A stretch of DNA of 64,000 bases from Tepidiformaceae bacterium (GCA_958295975.1 OY282446.1:1-64000), one strand, 5' to 3'. Shown: positions 45,065 through 54,833, counted from the first letter of the stretch. The notes: generated by a model from the sequence alone, not told the origin. Numbers and translations: made by a program.

Positions 45065-45070
45065 ATGCTA
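45065..45070 (-). promoter_or_regulatory. -10 element of pncC, leaderless type
   Basis: TAGCAT on the minus strand, 6 nt before the ATG. Confidence 0.45.
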
Positions 45071-45111
45071 CCACGCCCGCGGCGGCCTCCAACGCCGCGC
45101 GGGCGCTCTGC

Positions 45112-45117
45112 TACGCT
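45112..45117 (+). promoter_or_regulatory. -10 element, leaderless type
   Basis: TACGCT, 6 nt before the ATG at 45124. It forms a divergent leaderless pair with the pncC promoter. Confidence 0.45.
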
Positions 45118-45123
45118 GCCCGC

Positions 45124-45858
45124 ATGAGCCGGACGGTGGACCTCGCGGGCGCGGAGCGGATGCTGCTGGAGGCGGAGTTCGGGGAGCTGCGGCCCCTCTG
45201 GTCCTCCAGCAACTACGTCTATCTGGCGCGGCTGTGCGCGCCGGACGGCGGGGAGCTGGCCGCCGTCTACAAGCCCGAGGCGGGGGAGACGCCGCTGTGG
45301 GATTTCCCCACGGGCACGCTCTACCGGCGCGAGGTGGCGGCCTACCAGCTCTCGCGCCTGCTGGAGTGGCCCTTCATCCCGCCCACGGTGGAGCGGGAGG
45401 GGCCGCGGGGGCCGGGCTCGCTGCAGCTCTACGTGCCCCACGACGGCGACTCCCATTTCTTCGAGCAGCGCGAGGACCCGGCGCTCACGCCCCAGCTGCA
45501 GCGCATCGCCGTGTTCGATTTCGTGGCCAACAACGCCGACCGCAAGGGCGGGCACTGCCTGCTGGACGCGCGCGAGCGCATCTGGGGCATCGACCACGGC
45601 CTCTGCTTCCACCGCGACTACAAGATGCGCACGGTGATCTGGGACTGGGCGGAGATGCCGGTCGGCGAGGAGTGGCTCGCCGACGTGGAGCGCGCGGCCC
45701 TGGCGGTGGCGGGCGACGCGCCGGAGTCGGAGCCGTTCCGCGAGCAGCTGTCGCGCCCCGAGGTCCGCGCCTTCCTGGAGCGCGCCGACCGCCTGCTGCA
45801 GACGCGCGCGCTGCCCGCGCCCGGCCCCCACCGCAGCTATCCCTGGCCGCTCGTCTGA
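45124..45858 (+). CDS. SCO1664-family protein with PI-kinase-like fold
   Basis: A 244-residue protein matching the SCO1664 family known from actinobacteria, related to phosphatidylinositol 3/4-kinase and HipA folds. Motifs: ELAAVYKPEAGETPLWDFP (ATP-binding lysine), REVAAYQLSRLL, VFDFVANNADRKGGHCLL (catalytic-loop Asp/Asn) and IWGIDHGLCFH (metal-binding Asp). Target unknown. In actinobacteria the family sits in a conserved cluster near mycothiol synthesis; no such genes are beside it here. The 3' end overlaps the convergent VOC gene by 22 bp. Confidence 0.82.
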   Translation: MSRTVDLAGAERMLLEAEFGELRPLWSSSNYVYLARLCAPDGGELAAVYKPEAGETPLWDFPTGTLYRREVAAYQLSRLLEWPFIPPTVEREGPRGPGSLQLYVPHDGDSHFFEQREDPALTPQLQRIAVFDFVANNADRKGGHCLLDARERIWGIDHGLCFHRDYKMRTVIWDWAEMPVGEEWLADVERAALAVAGDAPESEPFREQLSRPEVRAFLERADRLLQTRALPAPGPHRSYPWPLV

Positions 45859-46247
45859 GCCTCCGGGGGCAGTTGCAGCAGCTGCAGCGTGTTGCCGTCG
45901 GGGTCGGCGAAGGTGGCCACCCAGCCGCCCCAGCGCTCGCGTTCGGGCGGGCGCGAGAAGACGGCGCCGCGCGCGGCCAGCCGCCGGTGGGCGGCGTGGA
46001 TGTCGGCCACCGCGAAGTTGATCATGACGCGCAGGGGGTCGCGGGCGGGCCCGCGCACGCCGTCGTGGGCGGCCACGCTGAGGCGGAAACCGCCCCACGC
46101 GAAGTTGGCGAACGACGCCTTCACGCCGCGCGGTTCCAGCCCCAGCACGTCGCGGTAGAAGCGCAGCATCGCGTCGAAGCGGTCGGTCCAGACGATGACG
46201 CCCGCGACGCCGGTGATGTCCGCGCCCGCGTCCGCCGCGTCCGTCAC
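45837..46247 (-). CDS. VOC-family (glyoxalase/bleomycin-resistance-like) protein
   Basis: A 136-residue vicinal-oxygen-chelate protein: TDRFDAMLRFYRDVLGLEP opening, VMINFAVADIHAAHRRLAARG middle and the metal-site ending FADPDGNTLQLLQL. Single VOC domain, so probably a dimer. GTG start at 46247 overlaps the stop of the upstream metallo-beta-lactamase gene, so they are co-expressed. Substrate unknown; pairing with a hydrolase is reminiscent of a detoxification pair, but both families are very broad. Confidence 0.82.
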   Translation of the reverse strand: MTDAADAGADITGVAGVIVWTDRFDAMLRFYRDVLGLEPRGVKASFANFAWGGFRLSVAAHDGVRGPARDPLRVMINFAVADIHAAHRRLAARGAVFSRPPERERWGGWVATFADPDGNTLQLLQLPPEAQTSGQG

Positions 46248-47092
46248 CCGTCGGCGAGGGGCCGGAAGGCGCGCCCGTCCGCTCCGGCGACGGCGTGGCC
46301 CAGGCCGGGGAAGGGGAAGTGGCCGCTGGCGATGAGCGCGCCCTCGCGCTCGATGCGGGCGAAGAGCGCCTTGCGGCTGGCCGCCGAGGCCGTCTTGTCC
46401 ACGTCCGCGCCCGGGCACCAGCCGTCCTCGCGCACCTGCACGGGCTGGTGGGCGGCGTCGCCGATGAGGTAGGCGCGCTCGCCCGCGCTGGCCAGCGCGA
46501 AGGAGACGTGGCCGGGGGTATGGCCGGGCGTGGGCACGGTCGTGAGCTCCGAGGTGACGGCGTGCTCGCCCTCCACCAGGTCGAGCAGCCCCGCGGCCTC
46601 CACGGGCGCGAGCGCGTTCGCGTACTGCGCCGCGGCGCGCTGCTCCTCGCTGGCGGTCCAGTACTCCCACTCCGCGCGCTGGACCACGTGGCGGGCGTTG
46701 GGGAAGAGCAGCGCGGGCGCGCCGTCCGCGTCGACCGTGTTCCAGCCGGTGTGGTCGAAATGGAGGTGCGTGTAGACGACGATGTCGACCTCGTCCGGCT
46801 TCACGCCCGCCGCCTCCATGACGGCGGGCAGGGCCGGTTCCTCCTTCAGGGGCATGGGCGCGGGCCGCCCGCCGATGCCCGTATCGACGAGGATCGCGCG
46901 CCCCTCGCTGGCCACCAGCCACGTTCCGAGGTTGAGCGTGAGGTTGCCGTTCCCGTCGAGGAACTCGCCGTAGGCGTCCCACGCCCCGGCGGGCACGTCG
47001 GGATAGAACATGGAGGGCGGCACCGAGGCCCAGCTGTCCTGCAGGGCGATGATCTCGGCGTTGCCGACCCGCGCGCGCTGGAACCGTCCCAT
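46244..47092 (-). CDS. Metallo-beta-lactamase-fold hydrolase
   Basis: A 282-residue MBL-fold protein with the HxHxDH motif in YTHLHFDHTGW (about residues 107-117), downstream ligands in PTPGHTPGH and the LIGDAAH Asp. A closing SGHFPFPGLGH supplies the last histidine. The pattern resembles lactonases and similar small-molecule hydrolases (quorum-quenching-like AHL lactonases share it), but substrate is not readable. Translationally coupled to the VOC gene. Confidence 0.85.
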   Translation of the reverse strand: MGRFQRARVGNAEIIALQDSWASVPPSMFYPDVPAGAWDAYGEFLDGNGNLTLNLGTWLVASEGRAILVDTGIGGRPAPMPLKEEPALPAVMEAAGVKPDEVDIVVYTHLHFDHTGWNTVDADGAPALLFPNARHVVQRAEWEYWTASEEQRAAAQYANALAPVEAAGLLDLVEGEHAVTSELTTVPTPGHTPGHVSFALASAGERAYLIGDAAHQPVQVREDGWCPGADVDKTASAASRKALFARIEREGALIASGHFPFPGLGHAVAGADGRAFRPLADG

Positions 47093-47192
47093 CCGAAGCC
47101 TCCGGCCCGCCGTCGCGGGCGCGGGCAGTATGCCGCCGCGGGCCCCGCCCCGTCCATCCCGCCGAAGGGCGCGGCCCCGCCGCCGCGCTCGC

Positions 47193-47198
47193 TAGAAT
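47193..47198 (+). promoter_or_regulatory. -10 element of heme cluster, leaderless type
   Basis: TAGAAT, 6 nt before the GTG at 47205; no ribosome binding site. Confidence 0.5.
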
Positions 47199-47204
47199 GG
47201 GCGC

Positions 47205-47879
47205 GTGAACGGGCGCGCGTGCGAGGCCATCGCGGCGGGGCGAGCCTTCTCCTTCGGCGAGATCGACGTCGCCTTCGGGGAGGGGCGCGTCACGCTCACG
47301 GGGCCGCGCCCGGGCCGCGCGCCGCGCACGCTCGACGCCACGGTCGAGGCGCTGCGCCGGCATGTGCGCTTCGACGACCGCGGCCGCTACCGTCCGCTCA
47401 GCGGGGCGCGCACGCTGCCCGGCGGCTGGCGCATCACCTTGCCCGCGCGGCTCGCGGGGGCGGCGCTGGAGGCCGTCTACCCGCTGGCCGCGCTCCATCA
47501 GGCGCAGGCGGCGGCGGGAACGCTGCGCGTGGCGCCCTTCGCGGAGACGGCGGCGCGCCAGCGCGGGCGCTATCGCGCGGCGGGCGAGCTCGACGCCGCC
47601 GGACGCGACCTGGCGCGCGCGACGCTCTGCGGGGGCTGCGCGCGCACGCCCGTGTGGGCGGGCGAGTCCGCCAGCGCGGAGGCCATCCCCTGCCCCGAGG
47701 CGTGCGGCCCGTTGCTCGCCCTCTGCCGCGAGGCCGCGCGCTGGCGGGCGGAGCCGCCGCCCCCCGCGCCCCCCGACGGCGGCGTGCCCTTCGCCGCGTT
47801 CGAGACGCCGGGCAACGAGCTGCGGGAGACGTTGCTCCTCAGTCTCTCTCGCGCGCCCTCGGCGATGGCCCGTGGCTAG
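47205..47879 (+). CDS. DR2241-type Fe-S domain protein linked to heme synthesis
   Basis: A 224-residue protein resembling the DR2241 stabilising/4Fe-4S domain that in other bacteria is often fused to CbiX/SirB-like ferrochelatases: YPLAALHQAQ, APFAETAARQRGRYR and the cluster motif CGGCARTPVW followed by CPEACGPLLALC. Cys residues near 142, 145, 164 and 168 are the likely cluster ligands. The chelatase domain itself is not present here. It heads a coupled set with hemL and hemC, so a role in tetrapyrrole metal insertion or redox sensing of the pathway is inferred. GTG start; the 3' end overlaps hemL by 8 nt. Confidence 0.7.
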   Translation: MNGRACEAIAAGRAFSFGEIDVAFGEGRVTLTGPRPGRAPRTLDATVEALRRHVRFDDRGRYRPLSGARTLPGGWRITLPARLAGAALEAVYPLAALHQAQAAAGTLRVAPFAETAARQRGRYRAAGELDAAGRDLARATLCGGCARTPVWAGESASAEAIPCPEACGPLLALCREAARWRAEPPPPAPPDGGVPFAAFETPGNELRETLLLSLSRAPSAMARG

Positions 47880-49158
47880 CGGCAACGCGGAGCTGCGCGA
47901 GCGGGCGCGCGCCCTCTTCCCCGGCGGCGTCTCCAGCCCCGTGCGATCCTTCCGCGCCGTGGGGGGCGAGCCGGTGCCCGTCGCGCGGGCGTCGGGGGCG
48001 CGCGTGACCGACGCCGACGGGCGCGAGTACGTCGACTACGTGGCCGCCTACGGCCCCCTCATCCTCGGGCACGCCCACCCGGCGGTGACGGCGGCGCTGG
48101 CCGAAGCGGCGGCGCGCGGGACCGCCTTCGGGGCGCTTTCGCCCGACGAGGTGGCGCTGGGGGAACGCATCGCCACGGCCACCGGGCTGGAGCGCCTGCG
48201 CTTCGTGAACTCCGGCACGGAGGCCGCGATGACGGCCCTGCGGCTCGCCCGTGCCGCCACCGGACGCGAGCTCGCGGTGAAGTTCGAGGGCTGCTACCAC
48301 GGGCACGCCGACGGGCTGCTGGTGAAGGCGGGCAGCGGCGTGGCCACGCTCGGCCTGCGCGATTCGGCGGGCGTGACGGCAGGAACCGCCGCCGGAACCG
48401 CCGTGCTCCCCTACAACGACGCGGACGCGCTGGCGGACTGGTTCGCGCGGCGCGGCGCGGACACCGCCGCCGTCATCGTCGAGCCCGTGGCCGGGAACAT
48501 GGGCGTGGTGCCGCCCGGGGCGGATTTCCTCGACGCGCTCAACCGCCTGCCGCGGGAGCACGGGGCGCTGCTCGTGAACGACGAGGTGATCACGGGCTTC
48601 CGCCTGCGCTACGGGCTCAGCGGCTTGCTGCCGGAGGCCGACCTCGTCTGTCTGGGCAAGATCATCGGCGGCGGGCTGCCCGTGGGCGCGCTGGGCGGGC
48701 GCGCGGAGCTGCTGGACCTGCTCGCGCCGGACGGCCCCGTCTACCAGGCGGGCACGCTCAGCGGGAACCCGCTGGCCATGGCGGCGGGGCGGGCCACGCT
48801 CGACGCGCTGCGCGAGGGCGGCGCCCACGCCCGCCTCGAGGAGCTGGCGCGCCACCTGGAGAACGGCCTGCACGCCGCCGCGCGCCGCGCCGGGGCCGCG
48901 GCCTGCGTGGCGCGGCGCGGCGCCATGCTCTCGCTCTTCTTCCGCGCCGCGCCGCCCCGCGACCACGCCGAAGCGCGGGAGTGCGACACGGACGCCTTCG
49001 CGCGCTTCCACGGCGCGATGCTGGCGCGCGGCGTGATGCTCCCGCCGTCGCAGTTCGAGACGTGGTTCGTCTCGACGGCGCACGGCGAGGCCGACGTCGA
49101 CCTGACCGTGCGGGCGGCGCACGAGGCTCTGCGCGAGGCGAGCGGCGGGCCTTCGTGA
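47872..49158 (+). CDS. hemL: Glutamate-1-semialdehyde 2,1-aminomutase
   Basis: A 428-residue PLP enzyme making 5-aminolevulinate from glutamate-1-semialdehyde in the C5 heme pathway. Motifs: LFPGGVSSPVRSF, RFVNSGTEAAM, the LVNDEVITGFR aspartate and PLP-binding Lys263 in LGKIIGGGLPVGA, ending GVMLPPSQFE. GTG start at 47872 inside the end of the DR2241-type gene. The stop overlaps hemC in GTGA. No hemA in the window. Confidence 0.95.
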   Translation: MASGNAELRERARALFPGGVSSPVRSFRAVGGEPVPVARASGARVTDADGREYVDYVAAYGPLILGHAHPAVTAALAEAAARGTAFGALSPDEVALGERIATATGLERLRFVNSGTEAAMTALRLARAATGRELAVKFEGCYHGHADGLLVKAGSGVATLGLRDSAGVTAGTAAGTAVLPYNDADALADWFARRGADTAAVIVEPVAGNMGVVPPGADFLDALNRLPREHGALLVNDEVITGFRLRYGLSGLLPEADLVCLGKIIGGGLPVGALGGRAELLDLLAPDGPVYQAGTLSGNPLAMAAGRATLDALREGGAHARLEELARHLENGLHAAARRAGAAACVARRGAMLSLFFRAAPPRDHAEARECDTDAFARFHGAMLARGVMLPPSQFETWFVSTAHGEADVDLTVRAAHEALREASGGPS

Positions 49159-50054
49159 ACGCCCTCCGGCTGGGCACGCGCGGCAGCCGTCTGGCCCTGC
49201 GCCAGACGGAGATCGCGGCGGCGCGCCTGCGCCACGCCTGGCCGGACCTTGCGCTCGACACGGTCGTCATCGAGACGGCGGGCGACCGCGACCGCGTCAG
49301 CCCGCTGACCTCGGGGGACGGCGCGGGCTGGTTCACCTCGGCCCTGCAGGAGGCGCTGCTGGCGGGCGACATCGACGTCGCCGTGCACAGCTACAAGGAC
49401 CTGCCCACGGCGCGGCCCGACGGGCTGGTCATCGCCGCCGTGCCCGAACGGGCCGACCCGCGCGACGCGCTCGTCTCGCGCGCGGGCGCGTCGCTGGCGG
49501 AGCTGCCCGCGGGGGCGACAGTGGGCACGAGCAGCCCGCGCCGCGCCGCACAGGCGCGCGCCATCCGCCCCGACCTCGCCACGCGGCCCATGCGCGGGAA
49601 CGTGGAGACGCGGCTGGCGAAGGTGGAGGCGGGCGAGTACGACGCGGCCATCCTCGCCCTCGCCGGGCTGGAACGGCTGGGCCTGGGGGGGCGCGCCAGC
49701 CACACGTTCGGGCCGGAGGAGATGCTGCCCGCCCCCGCGCAGGGCGCACTGGCGGCGGAGTGCCGCCGCGACGACGCGGAGACGCGCCGTCTGCTCGCCG
49801 CCATCGACGATCCGGCGGCGCGGAGTCTGGCGGCGGCGGAGCGCGCCTTCCTCGCGGCCCTCGGCGCGGGCTGCGACTTCCCCGCGGCGGCGCTGGCGGA
49901 GGGCTTCGGCACGACGCTGAAGCTGCACGGGCTGATCGCGCCCGACGGCGTCATCGTGCGCTCGAAGGCGGGCGGTCCCGTGGCCACGGGGCCGGGGCTG
50001 GGCCGCGCCCTCGCGCGCGAACTGCTGGACCTCGCCGCGCGCCGCCGCCCCTGA
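49155..50054 (+). CDS. hemC: Porphobilinogen deaminase (hydroxymethylbilane synthase)
   Basis: A 299-residue enzyme that polymerises four porphobilinogens. Motifs: LRLGTRGSRLALRQT start, SYKDLPT with the catalytic Asp region, GTSSPRRAAQ and MRGNVETRLAK. The dipyrromethane cofactor cysteine is Cys240 in LGAGCDFPAA; the surrounding residues differ from the common GGCQVPIG wording but the cysteine is kept. GTG start overlapping hemL. hemB and hemD are not adjacent, as a converging membrane-protein gene follows. Confidence 0.95.
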   Translation: MNALRLGTRGSRLALRQTEIAAARLRHAWPDLALDTVVIETAGDRDRVSPLTSGDGAGWFTSALQEALLAGDIDVAVHSYKDLPTARPDGLVIAAVPERADPRDALVSRAGASLAELPAGATVGTSSPRRAAQARAIRPDLATRPMRGNVETRLAKVEAGEYDAAILALAGLERLGLGGRASHTFGPEEMLPAPAQGALAAECRRDDAETRRLLAAIDDPAARSLAAAERAFLAALGAGCDFPAAALAEGFGTTLKLHGLIAPDGVIVRSKAGGPVATGPGLGRALARELLDLAARRRP

Positions 50055-50066
50055 GCCGTCGCAGCA

Positions 50067-52036
50067 TCACCCGTCGGGGAAGGGGATTTCGACGCTCCAG
50101 AACGCGCCCGTGTTGTTGAACTGGCCGGTGTGAATGCGGTCGATGCCGTAATGCGGAAGTTCAGCCCGCGCGATGCACATCCCACCAAAGTACGCGACCC
50201 TCCGGAAGAGAACAAAATCGAGATTTTCGAAGCCATGCTCCCTCCGTTCGTCGGGCAGAACGTTCGCGTCGGCGGGGAAGATATGCAGGAAGGCGCGACG
50301 CCCCATGTCCGCCCGCTCGCAGGGGGCCTTGACGTACACCAGCGCGCCGTCGATGAGATGGAGGTCGTAGAACGAGCTGGCCGCGGGTTCCCGGCCCGCG
50401 ACCGTTTCGGCGAGCCGCCGCCAAGCGTTCGCCCCGCCGTCGCCAGCCCTGAAGACGACGCCGCGGCGCTGATCCGCCACGGTCTCCAGTTCCGGCAGGC
50501 CGCGCAGGTCGTGCGCGCCGTAGCCGTAGCGGACGCTCACGGCCAGGTCGTGGAACCAGACGACGGAGGTTCCGGGCGGGGCGGCGCGAATGCGGGCGAC
50601 GGCGTCTTCGCGATCGTAGTCCAGCAGCCGGTAGTCCCTTCCGGCGCCGAAGTGCGTCTCCAGCACGCGGGGGCCGTTGGAAAACACCGTCCCGCCCAGC
50701 GGAACGTCGCGGATGGATTGCAGGAAGGCAACGCTCCGCGGCAATTCGCGCGCATCGATGTCGATCGGGTTTTCGCGGCGCAGCTCGCGCGCCCACGGGG
50801 GAACCTGGAGCGCGAGCCAGGCGAAGAGCGCCAGCGCGACCACGGCGGACGCGACCGCCGCGAACCGGAGGCGAACCGGCGGCGGCGCCAGCCCCCGAAC
50901 GAGCGGATCGCAGAGGAGGGCCGCCAGCAGCACGGCGGGGACGTAGAACGGGAAGAAGTAGCGCAGTTGGCCGGAGCCTTCCGACCACGCCCGCCCCGCG
51001 ACGAGGGCCAGCAGGTAGCCCACGCCGAAGAGCGCCGGAAGCAACGCGGTCCTCGCGCGGCCGGTTTCGCCGGAATTCCGGAACGCGTGAACGGCGAGAA
51101 GCGCCAGCAGGAGCGCCAGCAGGAGCGCCAGCGCCCCGATCAGCGCCGAGGCCGCATCCTGGGGAATCGCTCCAGCGGCGCGCCCGGGAACGCCCACCTG
51201 GACAGGACTTCGAGCGTCCGCCCCAGCGTCTCCGGCACGGATACCGCGACGGCCTCGTCGCGGGGGCGGGCGGCGCTCCCGGTGAGCAGGGCCGTCCGCA
51301 GCATCCACAGCGCGAGCGGGGCCGTCGCCATCAGCGCGCATGCGGCGGCGAGCCTCGCGCGCCCGCCGAGGGGGACGCCACCGCGGAGGAATGGCAGCAG
51401 CGCCCCCACGGGGATCAGCGCGACGCCGAGGTAGCGCGTGAGGCAGGCCAGCGCCGTGAACGCCACCGCCCAGAGCAGCGCCGAACGCCTGCCCCCCCCC
51501 CGCAGGAAGGTGTCGGCCTGCACCAGGGCGAGCGTCGCGAACAGGATGAACGGGGCCTCGGAGAGCGCCGCCGAGGCCGCCCGCGAGAGCGGCACGGAGA
51601 GCGCGAGGGCGCAGCAGACCCACGCGACGAGGAGGCGCGACTCAAGGCGGCGCGCCATCCAGCGTCCGGCGACGAAGATGGTCAACCCGAAGGAGATGGC
51701 GCTCAGCGGGCCCGCCACGTCGTACGGATCGGCCACGCCCAGGCCGCCTCCGGCCAGCAGCATCGGATAGAGCGGCGGCCAGATGGCGTACGCGTCCCCC
51801 CCGAACAGGTACCAGGCGGTCTGGGTGAAGCCGTCGCCCGCCAGCAGGGCGCGGGCCACATCGACGTAGTTGACGGAGTCCCAGTGCAGCGCCGGTCCGT
51901 ACGCAGCCATGCGCGCCAGCGCCAGCCCCGCGCCCAGCAGCGCCAGGGCGACGATGAGGAGCGTGAGGCCGTCGGGCCGTGAGCGCGCGATCACGCCCGG
52001 CATCGCTGGACGGCGGGGAATCGGGGGCGGGGACAT
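50067..52036 (-). pseudogene. GT-C-like membrane glycosyltransferase, frameshifted copy
   Basis: A tandem paralog of the intact gene at 52078-53982. The N-terminal part reads from 52036 (MSPPPIPRR; multiple membrane helices, [22 protein letters not shown]) to PLERF near 51165. There the run is GGGG on the plus strand (about 51161-51164) where the paralog has GG. The two extra bases shift the frame and end the protein after PRMRPRR; the correct frame resumes as [15 protein letters not shown] and continues to 50067. Translation of the halves in two frames matches the paralog almost throughout. Either a genuine recent inactivation or an assembly error. Start could also be 52003. Confidence 0.82.
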
Positions 52037-52052
52037 GCTGCGTTCGCGCGCA

Positions 52053-52081
52053 GTAATAGGACCGGCGGCGCGACCCGTCAC
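52053..52081 (-). promoter_or_regulatory. Promoter of the frameshifted membrane-protein gene
   Basis: GTGACG (-35, plus 52076-52081), 17-nt spacer, TATTAC (-10, plus 52053-52058), about 16 nt before the ATG at 52036. The -35 overlaps the end of the upstream paralog. Confidence 0.4.
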
Positions 52082-53982
52082 CCATCGGGGAAGGGGAACT
52101 CGACGCGCCAGAACTCGCCCGTGTTGTTGAACTGGCCGGCGTGGATGCGGTCGATGCCGTAGCGCGGCAGCTCGGCCCGCGCGATGCATGTCCCCTCGAA
52201 GTACGCGCCCGTCCCGTGGAGCGAAAAATCGAGGTTGTCGAAGCCATGCTCCCTCCGCCCGGCGGGCAGGTCGTTCGCATCGGACGGGAACACGTGCAGG
52301 AAGGCGTGATACCCCATATCCGCCCGCTCGCAGGGGGCCTTGACGTACACCAGCGCGCCGTCGATGAGATGGAGATCGTAGAACGAGCTGGCCGCGGGTT
52401 CCCGGCCCGCGACCGTTTCGGCGAGCCGCCGCCAGGCGTTCGCGCCGCCGCCGCCGGCCCTGAAGATGACGCCGTCGGCCCGCTCCGCCACGGTCTCCAG
52501 CCCGGGCAGGCCGCGCAGATCGTGCGCGCCGTAGCCGTAGTGGAGCACCGCCACCAGGTAGTGGAACCAGACGACGGAGGTTCCGGAGGGGGCGGCGCGA
52601 ATGCGGGCGGCGGCGTCCTCGCGGTCGTACTCCAGCAGCCGGTAGTCCCTTCCGGCGCCGAAGTACGTCTCCAGCACGAAGGGGCCGTTGGAAAGCACCA
52701 TCTGGCCCAGTGGAACGTCGCGGATGGATTGCAGGAAGGCGACGCTCCGCAGCGATTCGCGCGCACCGATGTCGATCGGGTTTTCGCGACGCAGCTCGCG
52801 CGCCTGCAGCGGAACGTGGAGCGCGAGCCAGGCGAAGAGCGCCAGCGCGACGGCAGCTGACGCCACCATCGCGAAAGGGGGCCGCATCATCCACGCCCGC
52901 AGCTGGCGGATGGCTGGCTCGCACAGAAGCGCCACCAGAAGGACCAGGGGTACGTAGAGCGGGGCGGTATAGCGCGGCTCCCAGAAAAGCTTCCACGTGG
53001 GGAGGAGCGTCAGCAGGTACGCCGCGAAGAAGAACGCCAGCAGCGGCTCGGCGCGGCGCCCGTTCCGGAATGCGCGAAGGGCGAGGAACGCCAGCAGGAG
53101 CGCCAGCGCCCCGATCAGCGCCGAGGCCCCGTCCTGGAATCGCTCCAGCGGCGCGCCCGGGAGCAACCAGCCGGACAGGACTTCGAGCGTCCGTCCCAGC
53201 GTCTCCGGCACGGAGAGCGACCCTCCGGACCTGGGCCCGGCCGGTTCACCGGTCAACAGGACGTTCCGCAGCAACCACGGCGCCAGCGGGAGCGCCGACA
53301 TCCCCGCGTACGCGATGGCCAGCTTCACGCGCGCTCCGATGGCCCCGCCCCGGAAGAACAGCATCGGCGCCACCGTGAGGATCAGGATGACGCCGATGTA
53401 GCGCGTGAGGCAGGCCAGCGCCGTGAACGCCACCGCCCAGAGCAGCGCCGAACGCTTGCCCTCCCGCAGGAAGGCATCGGCCTGCGCCAGGGCGAGCGTC
53501 GCGAACAGGATGAACGGCGCTTCGGAGAGCGCCGCCGAGGCCACCCACGAGAGCGGCACGGAGAGCGCGAGGGCGCTGCAGACCCACGCGACGAGGATGC
53601 GCGACTCAAGGCGGCGCGCCATCCAGCGTCCGGCGACGAAGATGGTCAGCCCGAAGGAGACGGCGCTCAGCGGGCCCGCCACGTCGTACGGATCGGCCAC
53701 GCCCAGACCGCCTCCGGCCAGCAGCGTCGGATAGAGCGGCGGCCACCAGACGTATGCATCCCCCCCGAAGAACAGGACCCAGGCGGGCTGGGTGAAGCCC
53801 TCGCCCGCCAGCAGGGCGCGGGCCACCTCGATGTAGTTGACGGAGTCCCAGTGCAGCGCCGGTCCGTACGCAGCCATGCGCGCCAGCGCCAGCCCCGCGC
53901 CCAGCAGCGACATGGCGGCGATGAGGAGCGTGAGGCCGTCGGGCCGCCGGAGCGTGAAGCGGTCGCGGATCGGCGCGGCCAT
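52078..53982 (-). CDS. GT-C-like (PMT/ArnT-type) membrane glycosyltransferase
   Basis: A 634-residue polytopic membrane protein. About ten hydrophobic helices span residues 17-400. The first extracytoplasmic loop has [22 protein letters not shown], with Asp46 in the place of the catalytic acid of GT-C enzymes, and LTRYIGV in a later helix is typical of the PMT_2-like group. The C-terminal 220 residues form a soluble outer domain ([36 protein letters not shown]). Probably moves a sugar from a lipid-linked donor to a surface acceptor. ATG at 53982 with TACACT 5 nt upstream. Acceptor and sugar unknown. Confidence 0.72.
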   Translation of the reverse strand: MAAPIRDRFTLRRPDGLTLLIAAMSLLGAGLALARMAAYGPALHWDSVNYIEVARALLAGEGFTQPAWVLFFGGDAYVWWPPLYPTLLAGGGLGVADPYDVAGPLSAVSFGLTIFVAGRWMARRLESRILVAWVCSALALSVPLSWVASAALSEAPFILFATLALAQADAFLREGKRSALLWAVAFTALACLTRYIGVILILTVAPMLFFRGGAIGARVKLAIAYAGMSALPLAPWLLRNVLLTGEPAGPRSGGSLSVPETLGRTLEVLSGWLLPGAPLERFQDGASALIGALALLLAFLALRAFRNGRRAEPLLAFFFAAYLLTLLPTWKLFWEPRYTAPLYVPLVLLVALLCEPAIRQLRAWMMRPPFAMVASAAVALALFAWLALHVPLQARELRRENPIDIGARESLRSVAFLQSIRDVPLGQMVLSNGPFVLETYFGAGRDYRLLEYDREDAAARIRAAPSGTSVVWFHYLVAVLHYGYGAHDLRGLPGLETVAERADGVIFRAGGGGANAWRRLAETVAGREPAASSFYDLHLIDGALVYVKAPCERADMGYHAFLHVFPSDANDLPAGRREHGFDNLDFSLHGTGAYFEGTCIARAELPRYGIDRIHAGQFNNTGEFWRVEFPFPDG

Positions 53983-53987
53983 GCCGC

Positions 53988-53993
53988 AGTGTA
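53988..53993 (-). promoter_or_regulatory. -10 element, leaderless type
   Basis: TACACT on the minus strand, 5 nt before the ATG at 53982. Divergent from the SDR promoter. Confidence 0.4.
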
Positions 53994-54016
53994 TGGCGAA
54001 GGGGGAGAAGGCGCGG

Positions 54017-54022
54017 TAGGGT
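54017..54022 (+). promoter_or_regulatory. -10 element, leaderless type
   Basis: TAGGGT, 7 nt before the ATG at 54030. Confidence 0.45.
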
Positions 54023-54029
54023 TCGGCGC

Positions 54030-54779
54030 ATGGGGCCGGTGGCCATCGTCACGGGGGCGGGGTCGGGCATTGGCCGCGCCGTGGCCCTCGCCTTCCTGCG
54101 CGAGGGCTGGTCCGTGGCGCTGGCAGGGCGGCGGGCGCAAACGCTGCGCGCCACCGCGGCCGAGGCGGGCGAGGCCGCCGACCGCGCCCTCGCCGTCACC
54201 GCCGACGTGCGCGAGCCCGCCGCCGTGCGCGACCTCTTCGCCTGGACGGTCGAGCGCTTCGGGCGCGTCGACGCGCTCTTCAACAACGCGGGCACGGGCG
54301 CGCCCGCGCGTCCGCTGGAGGAGCTGAGCCTGGAGCAGTGGCGGGCGGTGGTGGACACGAACCTGACGGGGGCCTTCCTGTGCACGCAGGAGGCGTTCCG
54401 CGCGATGAAGGCACAGACGCCGCGCGGCGGGCGCATCATCAACAACGGCTCCATCTCGGCGACCACGCCGCGCCCCGACTCCGCGCCCTACACCGCCGCC
54501 AAGCACGCCATCACGGGGCTGACGAAGGCGACGGCGCTGGACGGGCGCGCCCACGACATCGCCTGCGGCCAGATCGACATCGGCAACGCGCTCACGCCCA
54601 TGACGGAGCGCATGGCGGAGGGCATGCCGCAGGCGGACGGGGCCGTGCGCCCCGAGCCCGTGATGGATGTGGAGCACGTGGCCCGCGCGGTCCTCTACAT
54701 GGCCAGCCTGCCGCTCGACGCGAACGTGCTCAGTCTCACCGTAATGGCCACGAAGATGCCCTTCGTGGGCCGCGGCTGA
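54030..54779 (+). CDS. Short-chain dehydrogenase/reductase
   Basis: A 249-residue classical SDR. Cofactor motif TGAGSGIG at residues 8-15, NNAG near 88-91, catalytic Ser in NGSISATTP and the YTAAK Tyr/Lys pair near 150-154. The Arg at the end of the second strand (AGRRAQ) favours NADPH. C-terminus keeps [13 protein letters not shown]. Substrate unknown. It is the only gene on the plus strand between two minus-strand runs. Confidence 0.9.
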   Translation: MGPVAIVTGAGSGIGRAVALAFLREGWSVALAGRRAQTLRATAAEAGEAADRALAVTADVREPAAVRDLFAWTVERFGRVDALFNNAGTGAPARPLEELSLEQWRAVVDTNLTGAFLCTQEAFRAMKAQTPRGGRIINNGSISATTPRPDSAPYTAAKHAITGLTKATALDGRAHDIACGQIDIGNALTPMTERMAEGMPQADGAVRPEPVMDVEHVARAVLYMASLPLDANVLSLTVMATKMPFVGRG

Positions 54780-54808
54780 GCGGCGACTGGCTTCGGGATG
54801 CTCGTGGA

Positions 54809-54824
54809 GGCGCCCGTAGGCGCG
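54809..54824. terminator. Candidate hairpin between convergent genes
   Basis: GCGCC-CGTA-GGCGC stem-loop followed by GTTTC, between the SDR stop and the end of the convergent lipoprotein gene. Short stem and weak T-run. Confidence 0.35.
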
Positions 54825-54833
54825 TTTCGGTGA

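Noticed and set aside
45124-45858. HipA-like toxin of a toxin-antitoxin pair.
   Set aside because: The fold is related, but motifs match the SCO1664 family and there is no small DNA-binding antitoxin gene beside it.
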